A DNA stretch of 10,187 nt from Verrucomicrobiota bacterium. GTDB lineage: Bacteria > Verrucomicrobiota > Verrucomicrobiia > Chthoniobacterales > UBA10450. A program made the position numbers and the translations under genes. The notes under the pieces are model-generated. The model was not told where the DNA came from. It searched no databases and was given only the letters and a program-made list of their open reading frames with translations. This document shows positions 1 through 7,022 of the stretch, piece by piece. The stretch is from contig QHOJ01000052.1 in assembly GCA_003218735.1 (NCBI GenBank), positions 1 to 10,187 on the forward strand, read 5' to 3'. The stretch's first letter is position 1. The number at the start of each line of letters is the position of its first letter.

Positions 1-1010
1 ATCTTATCTATCGATTCGACCAAACATTCGGGTTGTTTGGCGGAGCACACGGAAAGTCTGCATCGACCAGTCTCACAAACTGGCTCATCGGTTATGCCTC
101 TCCCCCTCCTCATGGACAATCAGCCGCAAGTGCGACTGCTTCGCCAAACGGGTCTGCGTCGCCGCAAGCGAGCGCGAACCCGATCGAAACAATCGCGCCG
201 AGCCCGCCAAAGCTTACCACCGCCGAACGCCAGCGCATTCAAGCTTACGTAGAAAAACAAATTCCCAATCTTCAGTGGGCACTTCCAACACTGATGGAAA
301 AATTATGGGGGATCTTGAAGAAAAGCATTGGCGGATTTCTTGGCGTCACAGGCTTTTTGCTCAGTCTCATCCTGGTGCCGATCTATCTATTCTTCCTTTT
401 GAATGAGAAACCCCGCATCGAAAAGAGATGGAAAGATTACCTGCCGCTGCGTGCGTCGCCGCTAAAAGATGAAGTCGCGGAAGTATTGTCGGAGATAAAC
501 AAATACGTCACCGCTTATTTTCGGGGACAGCTACTTGTATGTCTGGTGGACGGCATACTCATCGGTACTGCATTAACGCTTTTCGGGCTCAATTTTGCTC
601 CCCTGATTGGTGTAATTGTTGTTATCCTTACGATGGTTCCGTACATCGGGATAATCATTTGCTGGGTGCCAGCTGTTCTCATCGCTGCTTTTCAGTGGGG
701 CGATTGGTGGCATCCTATTGGGGTCACAGTCATTTTCATCGTGGTTCAAAATCTTGAAGGCATATTCTACGCTCCACGTATTGTGGGAAATTCTGTCGGC
801 TTGCATCCAATGACGGTGATCGTGTCGATCTTTGTCTGGGGTTTGATCATTGGCGGAGTGCTCGGTCCACTCCTAGCCGTGCCGCTAACTGCGACGATCA
901 AAGTATTGCTCGCGCGCTATGTTTGGGGCCCCCGTTTGAGCAAGCGAGTCACGGAATCGATCGAAGAAGTTCCTGTGGTTGAAGAGTCCGAGGCAGCGAC
1001 ACGATCTTAA
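1..1010 (+). CDS. AI-2E family transporter (permease), 5' end cut by window edge
   Basis: This is the C-terminal two thirds of an AI-2E family (PF01594) inner-membrane permease; known members export autoinducer-2 or exchange ions, and the substrate here cannot be told. The frame is open to the left edge (first full codon at base 3). The TTG at 33 is therefore not convincing as a start: the family has further membrane helices before this point. Counting from that TTG, a Pro/Ser/Ala-rich loop covers about residues 22-60, followed by an amphipathic segment and a hydrophobic helix at about 101-123 ending in FLLNEK. Several more helices follow, with the family hallmarks MVPYIG (201-206), PRIVGNSVGLHP (248-259) and GGVLGPLLAVPL (274-285). 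The C-terminus is acidic (EEVPVVEESE). The TPR gene follows 69 bases downstream on the same strand. The family call is firm. The low-complexity loop is unusual. Confidence 0.9.
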   Translation, partial: LIYRFDQTFGLFGGAHGKSASTSLTNWLIGYASPPPHGQSAASATASPNGSASPQASANPIETIAPSPPKLTTAERQRIQAYVEKQIPNLQWALPTLMEKLWGILKKSIGGFLGVTGFLLSLILVPIYLFFLLNEKPRIEKRWKDYLPLRASPLKDEVAEVLSEINKYVTAYFRGQLLVCLVDGILIGTALTLFGLNFAPLIGVIVVILTMVPYIGIIICWVPAVLIAAFQWGDWWHPIGVTVIFIVVQNLEGIFYAPRIVGNSVGLHPMTVIVSIFVWGLIIGGVLGPLLAVPLTATIKVLLARYVWGPRLSKRVTESIEEVPVVEESEAATRS

Positions 1011-1079
1011 AAGTCTATGCTTGGGCGGATGAACGCCGGCGGCGCTAGATTTTACCGAGCGGCGGGATAGGACACGAGA

Positions 1080-2936
1080 ATGGCCGAAAATATCAAAGGC
1101 GTCGAACACAGAAGAACTCGCCAATTATTTCCAGGCCCTGAGTCTTTCTTCAAACGACAGGCGTGGCCTGCTCGTCTCGGTCTTTTAGTTTCAGCAGCTG
1201 CGCTGGTTGTGGTCCTCGACGTGCTTTTCTTACATTACGGCTCGAAACTCTACGGGGACTGGCACCAAAACCGTTTGCTGCATGAGGCGGCTTCGATGCT
1301 GCAGGAGGAAAAATTCAGTCGGGCGACACAGAGGGCGCGAGAGGTCGTGAAACTGGATCCGGACTCTCTGCTAGCCCTTCAAATTTTAGCGGAAGCAACG
1401 GAAAAACAAAACCTTGAGGAAACCGTTTTGTGGCGCGCACAAATCGCCCGATTGCTTCCAAGCGACATGGATAGCCAGCTGAATCTCGCCTCAGCGGCAT
1501 TGCGCTTCGGGCGGCTCGATTTCGCGCGAAAAGCGCTGGATCGTGTCTCTCCAAATGATCGCAACAGAGCCGCGTTCCATGTGGTTGCGGGTTGGCTGGC
1601 CCGGGCGGAGGGAAATTTCGCCGACCAAGAGGAGCAATTCGCCGCCGCTGTAAAAAAGGAGCCGGGCAACGACCTGTACGAATTTAATCTCGCTGTGCTG
1701 CAAATCCAATCCGCTGATGCGATAAAGCGCTTAAAAGCGCGCGACGCCCTCGACCGACTCAGCAAACTCACTCCATTCCGAACCGGTGCGTTGCGGGCGT
1801 TGCTAAATGACGCGGTAGCACACAATGAACTCGCCAGGGCCGATAACTTCGCCCAGCAACTCCAACTGTCGCAGCAGGTCACATTCGGCGATTACCTCCT
1901 ATGCCTGAACTTTTATCGAAAGCTCGATGAAAAGAAGTTCCGTCTGTTATTGGAAAGAGTGAAACCGTTTGCTGTGCGCAATCCATCCGACCTTGCATCG
2001 CTCATGAATTGGATGAACCAAAACGGACTCGCCGGCGATGTTGTTAAGTGGATTGATAAGTTACCGGCAGACACACTTCCTTTTCCTCCGGTTTCCATCG
2101 CAGTTGCAGACGCATATGCGGATGTAAAAAACTGGGCGCGTCTCAAACGCTGGACGCGCAGCGGATCGTGGGGTGAATCTGATTACCTCCGTCTCGGTTA
2201 TCAGGCAATTGCGGCCCGCCAATTACGGCGCGCGGCGGCTGAGGACGCTGAATTCGAAGCTTTTTGGCGTGCCGCCGAGCAGGCGACAAAAGCACTACCG
2301 GAACGTGAGCTTGGCCTCGCACATCTCGCTTCGAAATGGAATCTGCCGTCCGAATCTGAAGAGCTTTGGCTGCGCCTTGCGAAAAACCCGCCTGTGCGCC
2401 GAGAGGCGCTTAACGCGCTTCGGCAACTTTATCGCGCAAAGAACGAAGTCGGAAACCTCTACCAAATTCTACAGCGCCTGCACGAAAGCTCTCCTAACGA
2501 GCCACCAATCACAGCAGACCTCGCGCGACTCGGGCTCAATATCGACCGAAATATGCAACAATCGCAGGATCTCGCCAAAGAGGCATATGATCGGGCACCA
2601 AACGAAATCAATTGCGCCGTGACCTACGCGTTTTCACTCGATCGGCTTGGTCGTAACGCGGAAGGGCTTGAGATCATAAAAAAGCTGCCACCGAGCCAAT
2701 TACATGATCCGCATGCGGCCGTTTACGTTGCGTTGTTACTGGTTGATGCAAATCAGCTCGACGCTGCGAAGGAATACATCGACGCAACTGACGATGAGAA
2801 GATTTACTCTGAGGAAAAAAAATTGCTCGATGAAGCCAGAGCCAAACTCGCAATGGCTTCATCAAGTCCGTCGCCTTCGGCTTCACCGCTCCCCGCCGGA
2901 CCGAGTCCAACGCCAACATTGACACCGCCTCCATAA
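1080..2936 (+). CDS. Membrane-anchored tetratricopeptide-repeat (TPR) protein with Pro/Ser-rich tail
   Basis: A 618-residue protein of unknown specific function. A basic N-terminus (residues 1-32) is followed by one hydrophobic helix (about 32-52), consistent with a single inner-membrane anchor. Helical repeats begin near residue 65; the segments at about 65-100, 100-135 and 135-190 show TPR-like spacing (for example ALQILAEATE and LNLASAALRFGRLDFARKAL). More degenerate helical repeats continue to about 590. The last 27 or so residues are almost only Ser, Pro, Ala and Thr. TPR proteins are scaffolds for protein assembly, so a role in envelope complex assembly or secretion is possible but not shown. 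The start is the ATG at 1080; upstream there is only a weak GGA some 10 bases away. It lies 69 bases after the permease gene, possibly co-transcribed, and an intrinsic terminator follows its stop. Confidence 0.85.
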   Translation: MAENIKGVEHRRTRQLFPGPESFFKRQAWPARLGLLVSAAALVVVLDVLFLHYGSKLYGDWHQNRLLHEAASMLQEEKFSRATQRAREVVKLDPDSLLALQILAEATEKQNLEETVLWRAQIARLLPSDMDSQLNLASAALRFGRLDFARKALDRVSPNDRNRAAFHVVAGWLARAEGNFADQEEQFAAAVKKEPGNDLYEFNLAVLQIQSADAIKRLKARDALDRLSKLTPFRTGALRALLNDAVAHNELARADNFAQQLQLSQQVTFGDYLLCLNFYRKLDEKKFRLLLERVKPFAVRNPSDLASLMNWMNQNGLAGDVVKWIDKLPADTLPFPPVSIAVADAYADVKNWARLKRWTRSGSWGESDYLRLGYQAIAARQLRRAAAEDAEFEAFWRAAEQATKALPERELGLAHLASKWNLPSESEELWLRLAKNPPVRREALNALRQLYRAKNEVGNLYQILQRLHESSPNEPPITADLARLGLNIDRNMQQSQDLAKEAYDRAPNEINCAVTYAFSLDRLGRNAEGLEIIKKLPPSQLHDPHAAVYVALLLVDANQLDAAKEYIDATDDEKIYSEEKKLLDEARAKLAMASSSPSPSASPLPAGPSPTPTLTPPP

Positions 2937-2941
2937 TCGTT

Positions 2942-2967
2942 TTCGGCGGGATGCCGAACTCTTTTTT
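2942..2967 (+). terminator. Intrinsic terminator after the TPR gene
   Basis: A perfect 6-bp stem, TTCGGC (2942-2947) with GCCGAA (2953-2958), closes a 5-base GGGAT loop and is followed by CTC and six T residues (2962-2967). It starts 5 bases after the TPR stop codon and points along the plus strand. The minus-strand gene ending at 2975 would see an A-run here, so the signal serves only the plus-strand transcript. A second hairpin, GATGCC (2950-2955) with GGCATC (2968-2973), shares three bases with the first and excludes it. Confidence 0.7.
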
Positions 2968-2974
2968 GGCATCG

Positions 2975-3889
2975 CTATTTTACGGACCGGGTTTTCTCCG
3001 CCTTGTTCTCATCTGCGATCGCGCTTGTCCAATGCGCAATATCGCCCGCATCCATATGTGCACGTTGCCCTAGCCGCGCGTCGCGAAATCCGCGTTTCTG
3101 TACATCCTCCAAATATTGTGCGCGTGAAAGCAGCGTGCCTCGACAGACGCGATCCGCGGCAAGAGCAGGCGCTTCGTCTCGGAGGCGCTTAATCAGATCG
3201 TTCATGACAGCCGCGGGAATGCGTCGGCGCTCGCTCGGATAAATGTAACCGAACAGCACCAAATGGCTCAGCAGCACACGCCAATCAGGGCCGAAGCGGC
3301 CGAGGAGATGCGACCAATCGAGCTTCTCGGCGCAACTCTCAAGAATATGCACGACGTCGGCGCCATCGAACCGTTCGCGTTCCATGATGTAGGCCTTCAT
3401 CCATAAAATCTCTTCCGGCGCACTAAACTTCACAGTCAAACCGAGAAAGGTTTGATCATGCGCTCGGTCGAACCAGGAATCATCGACTTCACAAAGTCCA
3501 TTCCCGGCCCGAAAAATCAGATCAACGCAATCGCGGCCACATTTGGCTTTGGCCAGCCAGTGCGGAAATATTTTGGCCGTCTTGTAGCCGGCACGAGCGA
3601 ACGCATCGAGAGCCGCATCGACGTGGTGCGGCCGAAGATGCAGGTCGAAATCTTTCGTCTGACGCGACACGCGGGTGTAAAATCGGACCGCGCCCGCTCC
3701 GGCGATTAAAAATGGAATGTTCGCATTCTGGAGCACCTGCATCGACCGACGATAAAATTCAGCGCGTTTGCTTTTCGTTTTGATCCCTGCCGTTGAAACG
3801 GTCATCACCATCATAACGAAAGCGATGCCCGCATTGCGTGCATGGGGCACCTGGCTTCTCCTCTTCGCGGTTCTCCAGCAAGCGTCCAT
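2975..3889 (-). CDS. Nucleotidyltransferase-like protein (Pol-beta/AbiEii-like fold)
   Basis: A protein of about 304 residues with the signature of minimal nucleotidyltransferases. Counting from the ATG at 3889, a GAG loop lies at 64-66, followed by the metal-binding pair in TKDFDLHL (D80, D82) and a likely third acidic residue in CVDLIF (D123). Family members transfer nucleotides to proteins, RNA or small molecules; AbiEii/MNT toxins belong here. The substrate is unknown, and no AbiEi-type antitoxin gene lies beside it. The start is uncertain. The ATG at 3889 has GAGG four bases upstream. An in-frame GTG at 3850 has AGGAG at seven bases, the best ribosome site in the window, and would give about 291 residues. 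The N-terminal 50 residues are not conserved enough to decide. It diverges from the metallophosphoesterase gene, so promoters for both must lie close together near 3850-3920. Confidence 0.72.
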   Translation of the reverse strand: MDACWRTAKRRSQVPHARNAGIAFVMMVMTVSTAGIKTKSKRAEFYRRSMQVLQNANIPFLIAGAGAVRFYTRVSRQTKDFDLHLRPHHVDAALDAFARAGYKTAKIFPHWLAKAKCGRDCVDLIFRAGNGLCEVDDSWFDRAHDQTFLGLTVKFSAPEEILWMKAYIMERERFDGADVVHILESCAEKLDWSHLLGRFGPDWRVLLSHLVLFGYIYPSERRRIPAAVMNDLIKRLRDEAPALAADRVCRGTLLSRAQYLEDVQKRGFRDARLGQRAHMDAGDIAHWTSAIADENKAEKTRSVK

Positions 3890-3919
3890 CACACCTCGTG
3901 ATTTCGTTTCTTAAAGACG

Positions 3920-4648
3920 ATGGCTGAGCGCACGCATCGTATCGCCGCAACTGCTGACATTCATTACGGCAAACACTCGCGTGGAGCGTTGCATGACGCA
4001 TTTGTCGAGGTCTCGCGCAGTGCAGATTTGCTCTTGTTTTGCGGCGATCTTACGGATTACGGACTTCCCGATGAAGCCGAGGAACTGGTCGCCGATATTC
4101 GCGCCGCCGTAAAAATTCCAATGCTCGCGGTGCTCGGCAACCATGATTTCGAATCAGGACAGTCGGACCTTGTTTGTAAAATTTTGGATGGCGCAGGCGT
4201 TAGTGTGCTCGACGGCGAAGCTATCGAAATTGAAGGAATTGGTTTTGCTGGCGTCCCGGGGTTCGGTGGCGGTTTTGGCCGCCGAATGCTAAACGCCTGG
4301 GGCGAGCCGCTGATCAAACAATTCGTGCAAGAATCGATCGATCACGCTGTTCGGCTCGAACAGGCACTCGCAAAATTGCAAACAGACTGCAAAATCGCCG
4401 TCCTGCATTACTCCCCCATCCGCGCTACGCTGGAGGGGGAAGATCCGGAGATTTTTGCCTTCCTCGGTTCCAGCCGTCTGGAGGAGCCACTCAATCGGTT
4501 TCGCGTGAGTGCTGTTTTTCACGGTCATGCCCACAACGGCATTCTCGACGGAGCGACTGCGACAGGCATTCCGGTTTACAACGTCTCAGCGCCGGCTGTA
4601 CAAAAAAAAACCGGAAAACCTTATCGAATAATCGAATTGAACCCGTAG
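3920..4648 (+). CDS. Calcineurin-like metallophosphoesterase
   Basis: A 242-residue cytoplasmic phosphoesterase with the complete dinuclear metal motif set in order: DIH (D13, H15), GDLTD (42-46), GNHD (73-76), the histidine in LHYSP (H163) and HGHAH (201-205). Such enzymes hydrolyse phosphomonoesters or phosphodiesters, including cyclic nucleotides and nucleic-acid ends; the substrate cannot be read from sequence. There is no signal peptide. A Gly-rich loop (GFGGGFGRR, about 114-122) and the insert after it may shape the active site. The start is the ATG at 3920, with no clear Shine-Dalgarno. The gene diverges from the nucleotidyltransferase gene and converges on rtcB. A run of nine A residues at 4602-4610 near the 3' end is a possible slippage site, but the frame is intact to the stop. 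Confidence 0.92.
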   Translation: MAERTHRIAATADIHYGKHSRGALHDAFVEVSRSADLLLFCGDLTDYGLPDEAEELVADIRAAVKIPMLAVLGNHDFESGQSDLVCKILDGAGVSVLDGEAIEIEGIGFAGVPGFGGGFGRRMLNAWGEPLIKQFVQESIDHAVRLEQALAKLQTDCKIAVLHYSPIRATLEGEDPEIFAFLGSSRLEEPLNRFRVSAVFHGHAHNGILDGATATGIPVYNVSAPAVQKKTGKPYRIIELNP

Positions 4649-4695
4649 CCGCTTCGATGTGCAAAGCGCAACGCCAAAACCTAGACGCTACAGGA

Positions 4696-5871
4696 TCAAT
4701 CCTTGTAAGGATCGACAATGTCGCGTCCGGCCATGGCGACACCGAGCGGACGCAATGTGTGTAAGATTCGAATCGTGCCCGCATGCGCCGCGAGCACATC
4801 AGGAAGACGGCGATATGCTTGTGGAGCTTCATCCAGATCGCCGCCGCGCAAAACAACGCCTTTGTCGGCGATCCATTTCATCATTTCATCGTGCCTGACA
4901 AGGCCTTCGCGTCGGATTCTTTTCTTGCCAACTTTTTCGAACCGGCCTTTCGCTGCCGTGCGCGACATGATTCGCCCCGCGCCGTGAATAGTCGAAAACA
5001 ACGCTTCTCGTGAAATCGGCGAGTCGACCCCTTCGATAATGACGGCGTCGTCACCCATGCTCCCGCCGACAAAACCTTTCTGTCCCGGGAACGCCGGCGT
5101 CGCGCCCTTACGCACCACCCAATATTGCTCGCCGCAATGTTTTTCCCGCCATGCGAAGTTGTGATGGTTGTGCACTTCCTCAAGAATCTTTGCGCCCAAA
5201 ATTCCACGAGCGACATGTCGCGCCACCGCTTCACGGCCAGCGTGCGCGTAACGGCCCGCCAAATGCATTCCGGCGAGATAATCATGACCAATTTCCGAAT
5301 CTTCATCGACCACCGTGGGCGACACATCCATTCCCTCCCTACCGCCAGCGAGCTTCAAAAAATGCGTCGCCGTTTTGTGTCCCAGTCCGCGCGACCCGAA
5401 ATGCACGCCCACCCAGATGCGATCCTCCTCGTCGGCGAAAAGATCGACATAGTGGTTTCCCCCGCCGACCGTTCCGAGTTGGTCCTCGGCCATCGATTTC
5501 AACCCGCGCATTGGTTTCAACTCCCACTCCGGATCATCAAACAACTCATGCTCCACCCGCGTTTTGCTCTTGCGGCCAATCCCAAACGAAATCTCGTGTA
5601 CCACGTCGTCCATGATCTTGTCGATCTTCGACGCAATCTGTTCGCGCTTTGCGTCCGTCAAGACAGCAAGATTTCCACAGGCGATATCGAAACCGACACC
5701 GCTCAGCGAGATTTTATCCTTGTAGGCAACGACACCACCGATGGGTTGCGCGTATCCTTTATGCCCATCCGCGCAAAGCACGCCACGCTCCCCGCCCTCC
5801 GCAACGCATTGCTCGATTTGTTTGATCGTTGCCTCGTCGTGCTCGCCGAAGATTTTCGTCCTTGTTTCCAT
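4696..5871 (-). CDS. rtcB: RNA-splicing ligase RtcB
   Basis: A 391-residue RtcB, close to the usual length of about 400. RtcB joins RNA 2',3'-cyclic phosphate or 3'-phosphate ends to 5'-OH ends, using GTP and manganese through a histidine-GMP intermediate. All catalytic residues appear intact: GVGFDIACG gives D62 and C65, GTVGGGNHY gives H140, HFGSRGLG gives H157, HNHHN gives H234, and HGAGRIMSR gives the guanylylated H296. GGSMG (269-273) is also present. The ATG at 5871 is chosen because the only longer start, a TTG at 5910, falls inside the palindromic repeat; no Shine-Dalgarno is visible. It is the last gene of a minus-strand run after the VOC and 2H phosphoesterase genes, 66 bases downstream of the latter. 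No archease gene or RtcA is present here. It converges with the metallophosphoesterase gene, 47 bases between stops. Confidence 0.96.
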   Translation of the reverse strand: METRTKIFGEHDEATIKQIEQCVAEGGERGVLCADGHKGYAQPIGGVVAYKDKISLSGVGFDIACGNLAVLTDAKREQIASKIDKIMDDVVHEISFGIGRKSKTRVEHELFDDPEWELKPMRGLKSMAEDQLGTVGGGNHYVDLFADEEDRIWVGVHFGSRGLGHKTATHFLKLAGGREGMDVSPTVVDEDSEIGHDYLAGMHLAGRYAHAGREAVARHVARGILGAKILEEVHNHHNFAWREKHCGEQYWVVRKGATPAFPGQKGFVGGSMGDDAVIIEGVDSPISREALFSTIHGAGRIMSRTAAKGRFEKVGKKRIRREGLVRHDEMMKWIADKGVVLRGGDLDEAPQAYRRLPDVLAAHAGTIRILHTLRPLGVAMAGRDIVDPYKD

Positions 5872-5889
5872 CGCAACAGCAAACTTAAA

Positions 5890-5942
5890 GGTAGGGGCGA
5901 TTGACCGCAATCGCCCAGGCGGTTCAGTGAACCGCTCCTACC
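5890..5942. repeat. REPIN-like double-hairpin palindromic repeat
   Basis: Two hairpins sit head to head inside a larger inverted repeat. Hairpin 1 pairs GGGCGATTG (5895-5903) with CAATCGCCC (5908-5916) around a 4-base loop. Hairpin 2 pairs GCGGTTCA (5919-5926) with TGAACCGC (5928-5935) around one base. The outer ends are GGTAGG (5890-5895) and CCTACC (5937-5942), so each half begins GTAGG when read inward. This matches the architecture of REPINs, in which two REP sequences with a GTAG-type head are inverted and mobilised by RAYT transposases. No RAYT gene is in the window, and only this copy is seen. It fills most of the gap between the 2H phosphoesterase gene and rtcB, and its right end provides the 2H stop codon. 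Confidence 0.78.
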
Positions 5943-6462
5943 AGCGAAGAGATTTTTTGGCAACTACGCGCCACGTTTCCACGTCAGAGCGCGTCTTTGT
6001 AGGCAACGCGCAACGCACCGCCTTAATCGAATCGAAAAGAACGGTCGAAAACGGCAGTTGAATCGCGGAAGTGAGTTCTTTTTTCGCCGATGCCGGCATC
6101 TTCTTGTAAATCAAACTGACGTGCGGATCATGTGCCAACTTGGCACGCGATCGCGTTTCACGCGCAAGATCGACCGCTAATTTCGCCAATGATTTGCTTG
6201 ACGTGAACAGAACGAAGAATGTCTTCGTGAATTTGTATGAAAATCCTATCCCGCGAACTCGCAGAGCGATTGGGGACGTTCTGATCTTCTTTAGAATCTT
6301 GCCTGGCGACAATCCAATTTCTGGAGTCACAATGATTGTGAGATGCGGCTCAAAACACGGCGCATTAAATTGTTTGGACAAAATCCGAATCGCTTCAGAA
6401 AAGAAGTCGCGTTGCGATTTGGCAGGGATTAGCCAGTAGACAAGGGCTATCGATTTTGGCAT
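5938..6462 (-). CDS. 2H phosphoesterase, cyclic phosphodiesterase-like
   Basis: A 174-residue protein with the two H-x-T/S motifs of the 2H phosphoesterase superfamily: PHLTI (H40, T42) and PHVSL (H114, S116). The order, the spacing and the C-terminal VETWRVVAKKSL resemble cyclic phosphodiesterases (CPDase, PF07823), which open 2',3'-cyclic nucleotides or ADP-ribose 1'',2''-cyclic phosphate from tRNA splicing. A LigT/ThpR-like activity is the main alternative. The ATG at 6462 is chosen because the longer open frame runs into the VOC gene and its extra residues look non-coding; no ribosome site is obvious. It lies 52 bases after the VOC gene and 66 bases before rtcB on the same strand. The TAG stop (5938-5940) is the TAG of the REPIN end, so the last codons directly abut the repeat. 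Confidence 0.82.
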   Translation of the reverse strand: MPKSIALVYWLIPAKSQRDFFSEAIRILSKQFNAPCFEPHLTIIVTPEIGLSPGKILKKIRTSPIALRVRGIGFSYKFTKTFFVLFTSSKSLAKLAVDLARETRSRAKLAHDPHVSLIYKKMPASAKKELTSAIQLPFSTVLFDSIKAVRCALPTKTRSDVETWRVVAKKSLRW

Positions 6463-6514
6463 GCGGCGTAAACAAAAATGCGTTGTCGATCTTGCGCGGT
6501 GCGAGCGAACCCCG

Positions 6515-6970
6515 TCATCGCCACTTTTGAAGCTCAACAATGTTTCCTTCGGGATCTCTCGCGTAAACAACTTGGAGCAAACCAACGCTGCCGACCTCCG
6601 TGGTTGCAATTTCGCCGACAGAGCTGCCGCCGGCGGAAATGACCGCTTCCAGCGCTGTTTCGACGTCATCTACCGCAAAGCCGATGTGCGCGAAGGCAGG
6701 TTCGTTCGGCATCGGGAGTTGCTTGTCCGGCATGTCGTCATAACTGAAAATCTCGAGCGTCGGGCCATCGTCTCCATATCCCGGCAAACGCAAGTGAAGA
6801 CCACGGAGACGCGCCGCAGAAAGCGATGTGACTCGATCAAGCCATTCGCCGGAAAGATCGCGCTCCGGACCTGTCGGAATGCAACCGAACACATCGCCAT
6901 AAAACCGGACCAGCTTTTTCCAGTCCCGGGCGATCAGATTTGTATGAACGTATTTCGCCTTAATTGCCAT
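6515..6970 (-). CDS. VOC-family (glyoxalase/bleomycin-resistance fold) protein
   Basis: A 151-residue vicinal-oxygen-chelate protein with two beta-alpha-beta-beta-beta halves. The N-terminal half runs from YVHTNLIARDWKKLVRFY to GPTLEIF, the C-terminal half from FAHIGFAVDD to DPEGNIVELQKW. The four usual metal positions are filled: H9, E73, H95 and E146, so it probably binds a divalent metal as an active enzyme (lyase, isomerase, dioxygenase or similar) or acts as a binding protein. The substrate is unknown. The start is the ATG at 6970 with only a weak GAG upstream. It is the first gene of the minus-strand run leading to the 2H phosphoesterase and rtcB genes, and diverges from DUF2237 across 52 bases. 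Its presence beside the RNA genes may be incidental. Confidence 0.9.
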   Translation of the reverse strand: MAIKAKYVHTNLIARDWKKLVRFYGDVFGCIPTGPERDLSGEWLDRVTSLSAARLRGLHLRLPGYGDDGPTLEIFSYDDMPDKQLPMPNEPAFAHIGFAVDDVETALEAVISAGGSSVGEIATTEVGSVGLLQVVYARDPEGNIVELQKWR

Positions 6971-7022
6971 TGTGTTTCACTCGTTGAGGTTTCCACCGGA
7001 CAATAACGCGATATGCTATTTC

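Noticed and set aside
1379..1882. Minus-strand open frame (167 codons) opposite the TPR gene
   Set aside because: The Ser/Arg-rich translation has no family features, and the plus-strand frame is clearly coding.
4602..4610. Run of nine A residues in the metallophosphoesterase gene, possible programmed frameshift
   Set aside because: The frame is intact, the run is only a dozen or so codons from the stop, and there is no supporting stem or alternative product; most likely incidental.
2975..4648. Nucleotidyltransferase plus metallophosphoesterase as an AbiE-like toxin-antitoxin system
   Set aside because: The genes are divergent, and no AbiEi, HEPN or other antitoxin partner is present.
4649..4695. 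Weak dyad (CGCTT...AAGCG) between the converging metallophosphoesterase and rtcB genes as a terminator
   Set aside because: A 5-bp stem with a 9-base loop and no T-run on either strand is not enough.
5125..5904. Long plus-strand open frame (259 codons) opposite rtcB
   Set aside because: It lies wholly antisense to a gene with all RtcB motifs, and its translation has no recognisable domain; a by-product of codon bias.
6463..6669. N-terminal extension of the 2H phosphoesterase by 69 residues
   Set aside because: It overlaps the 3' end of the VOC gene, is basic and unstructured, and the family fold starts at the ATG at 6462.
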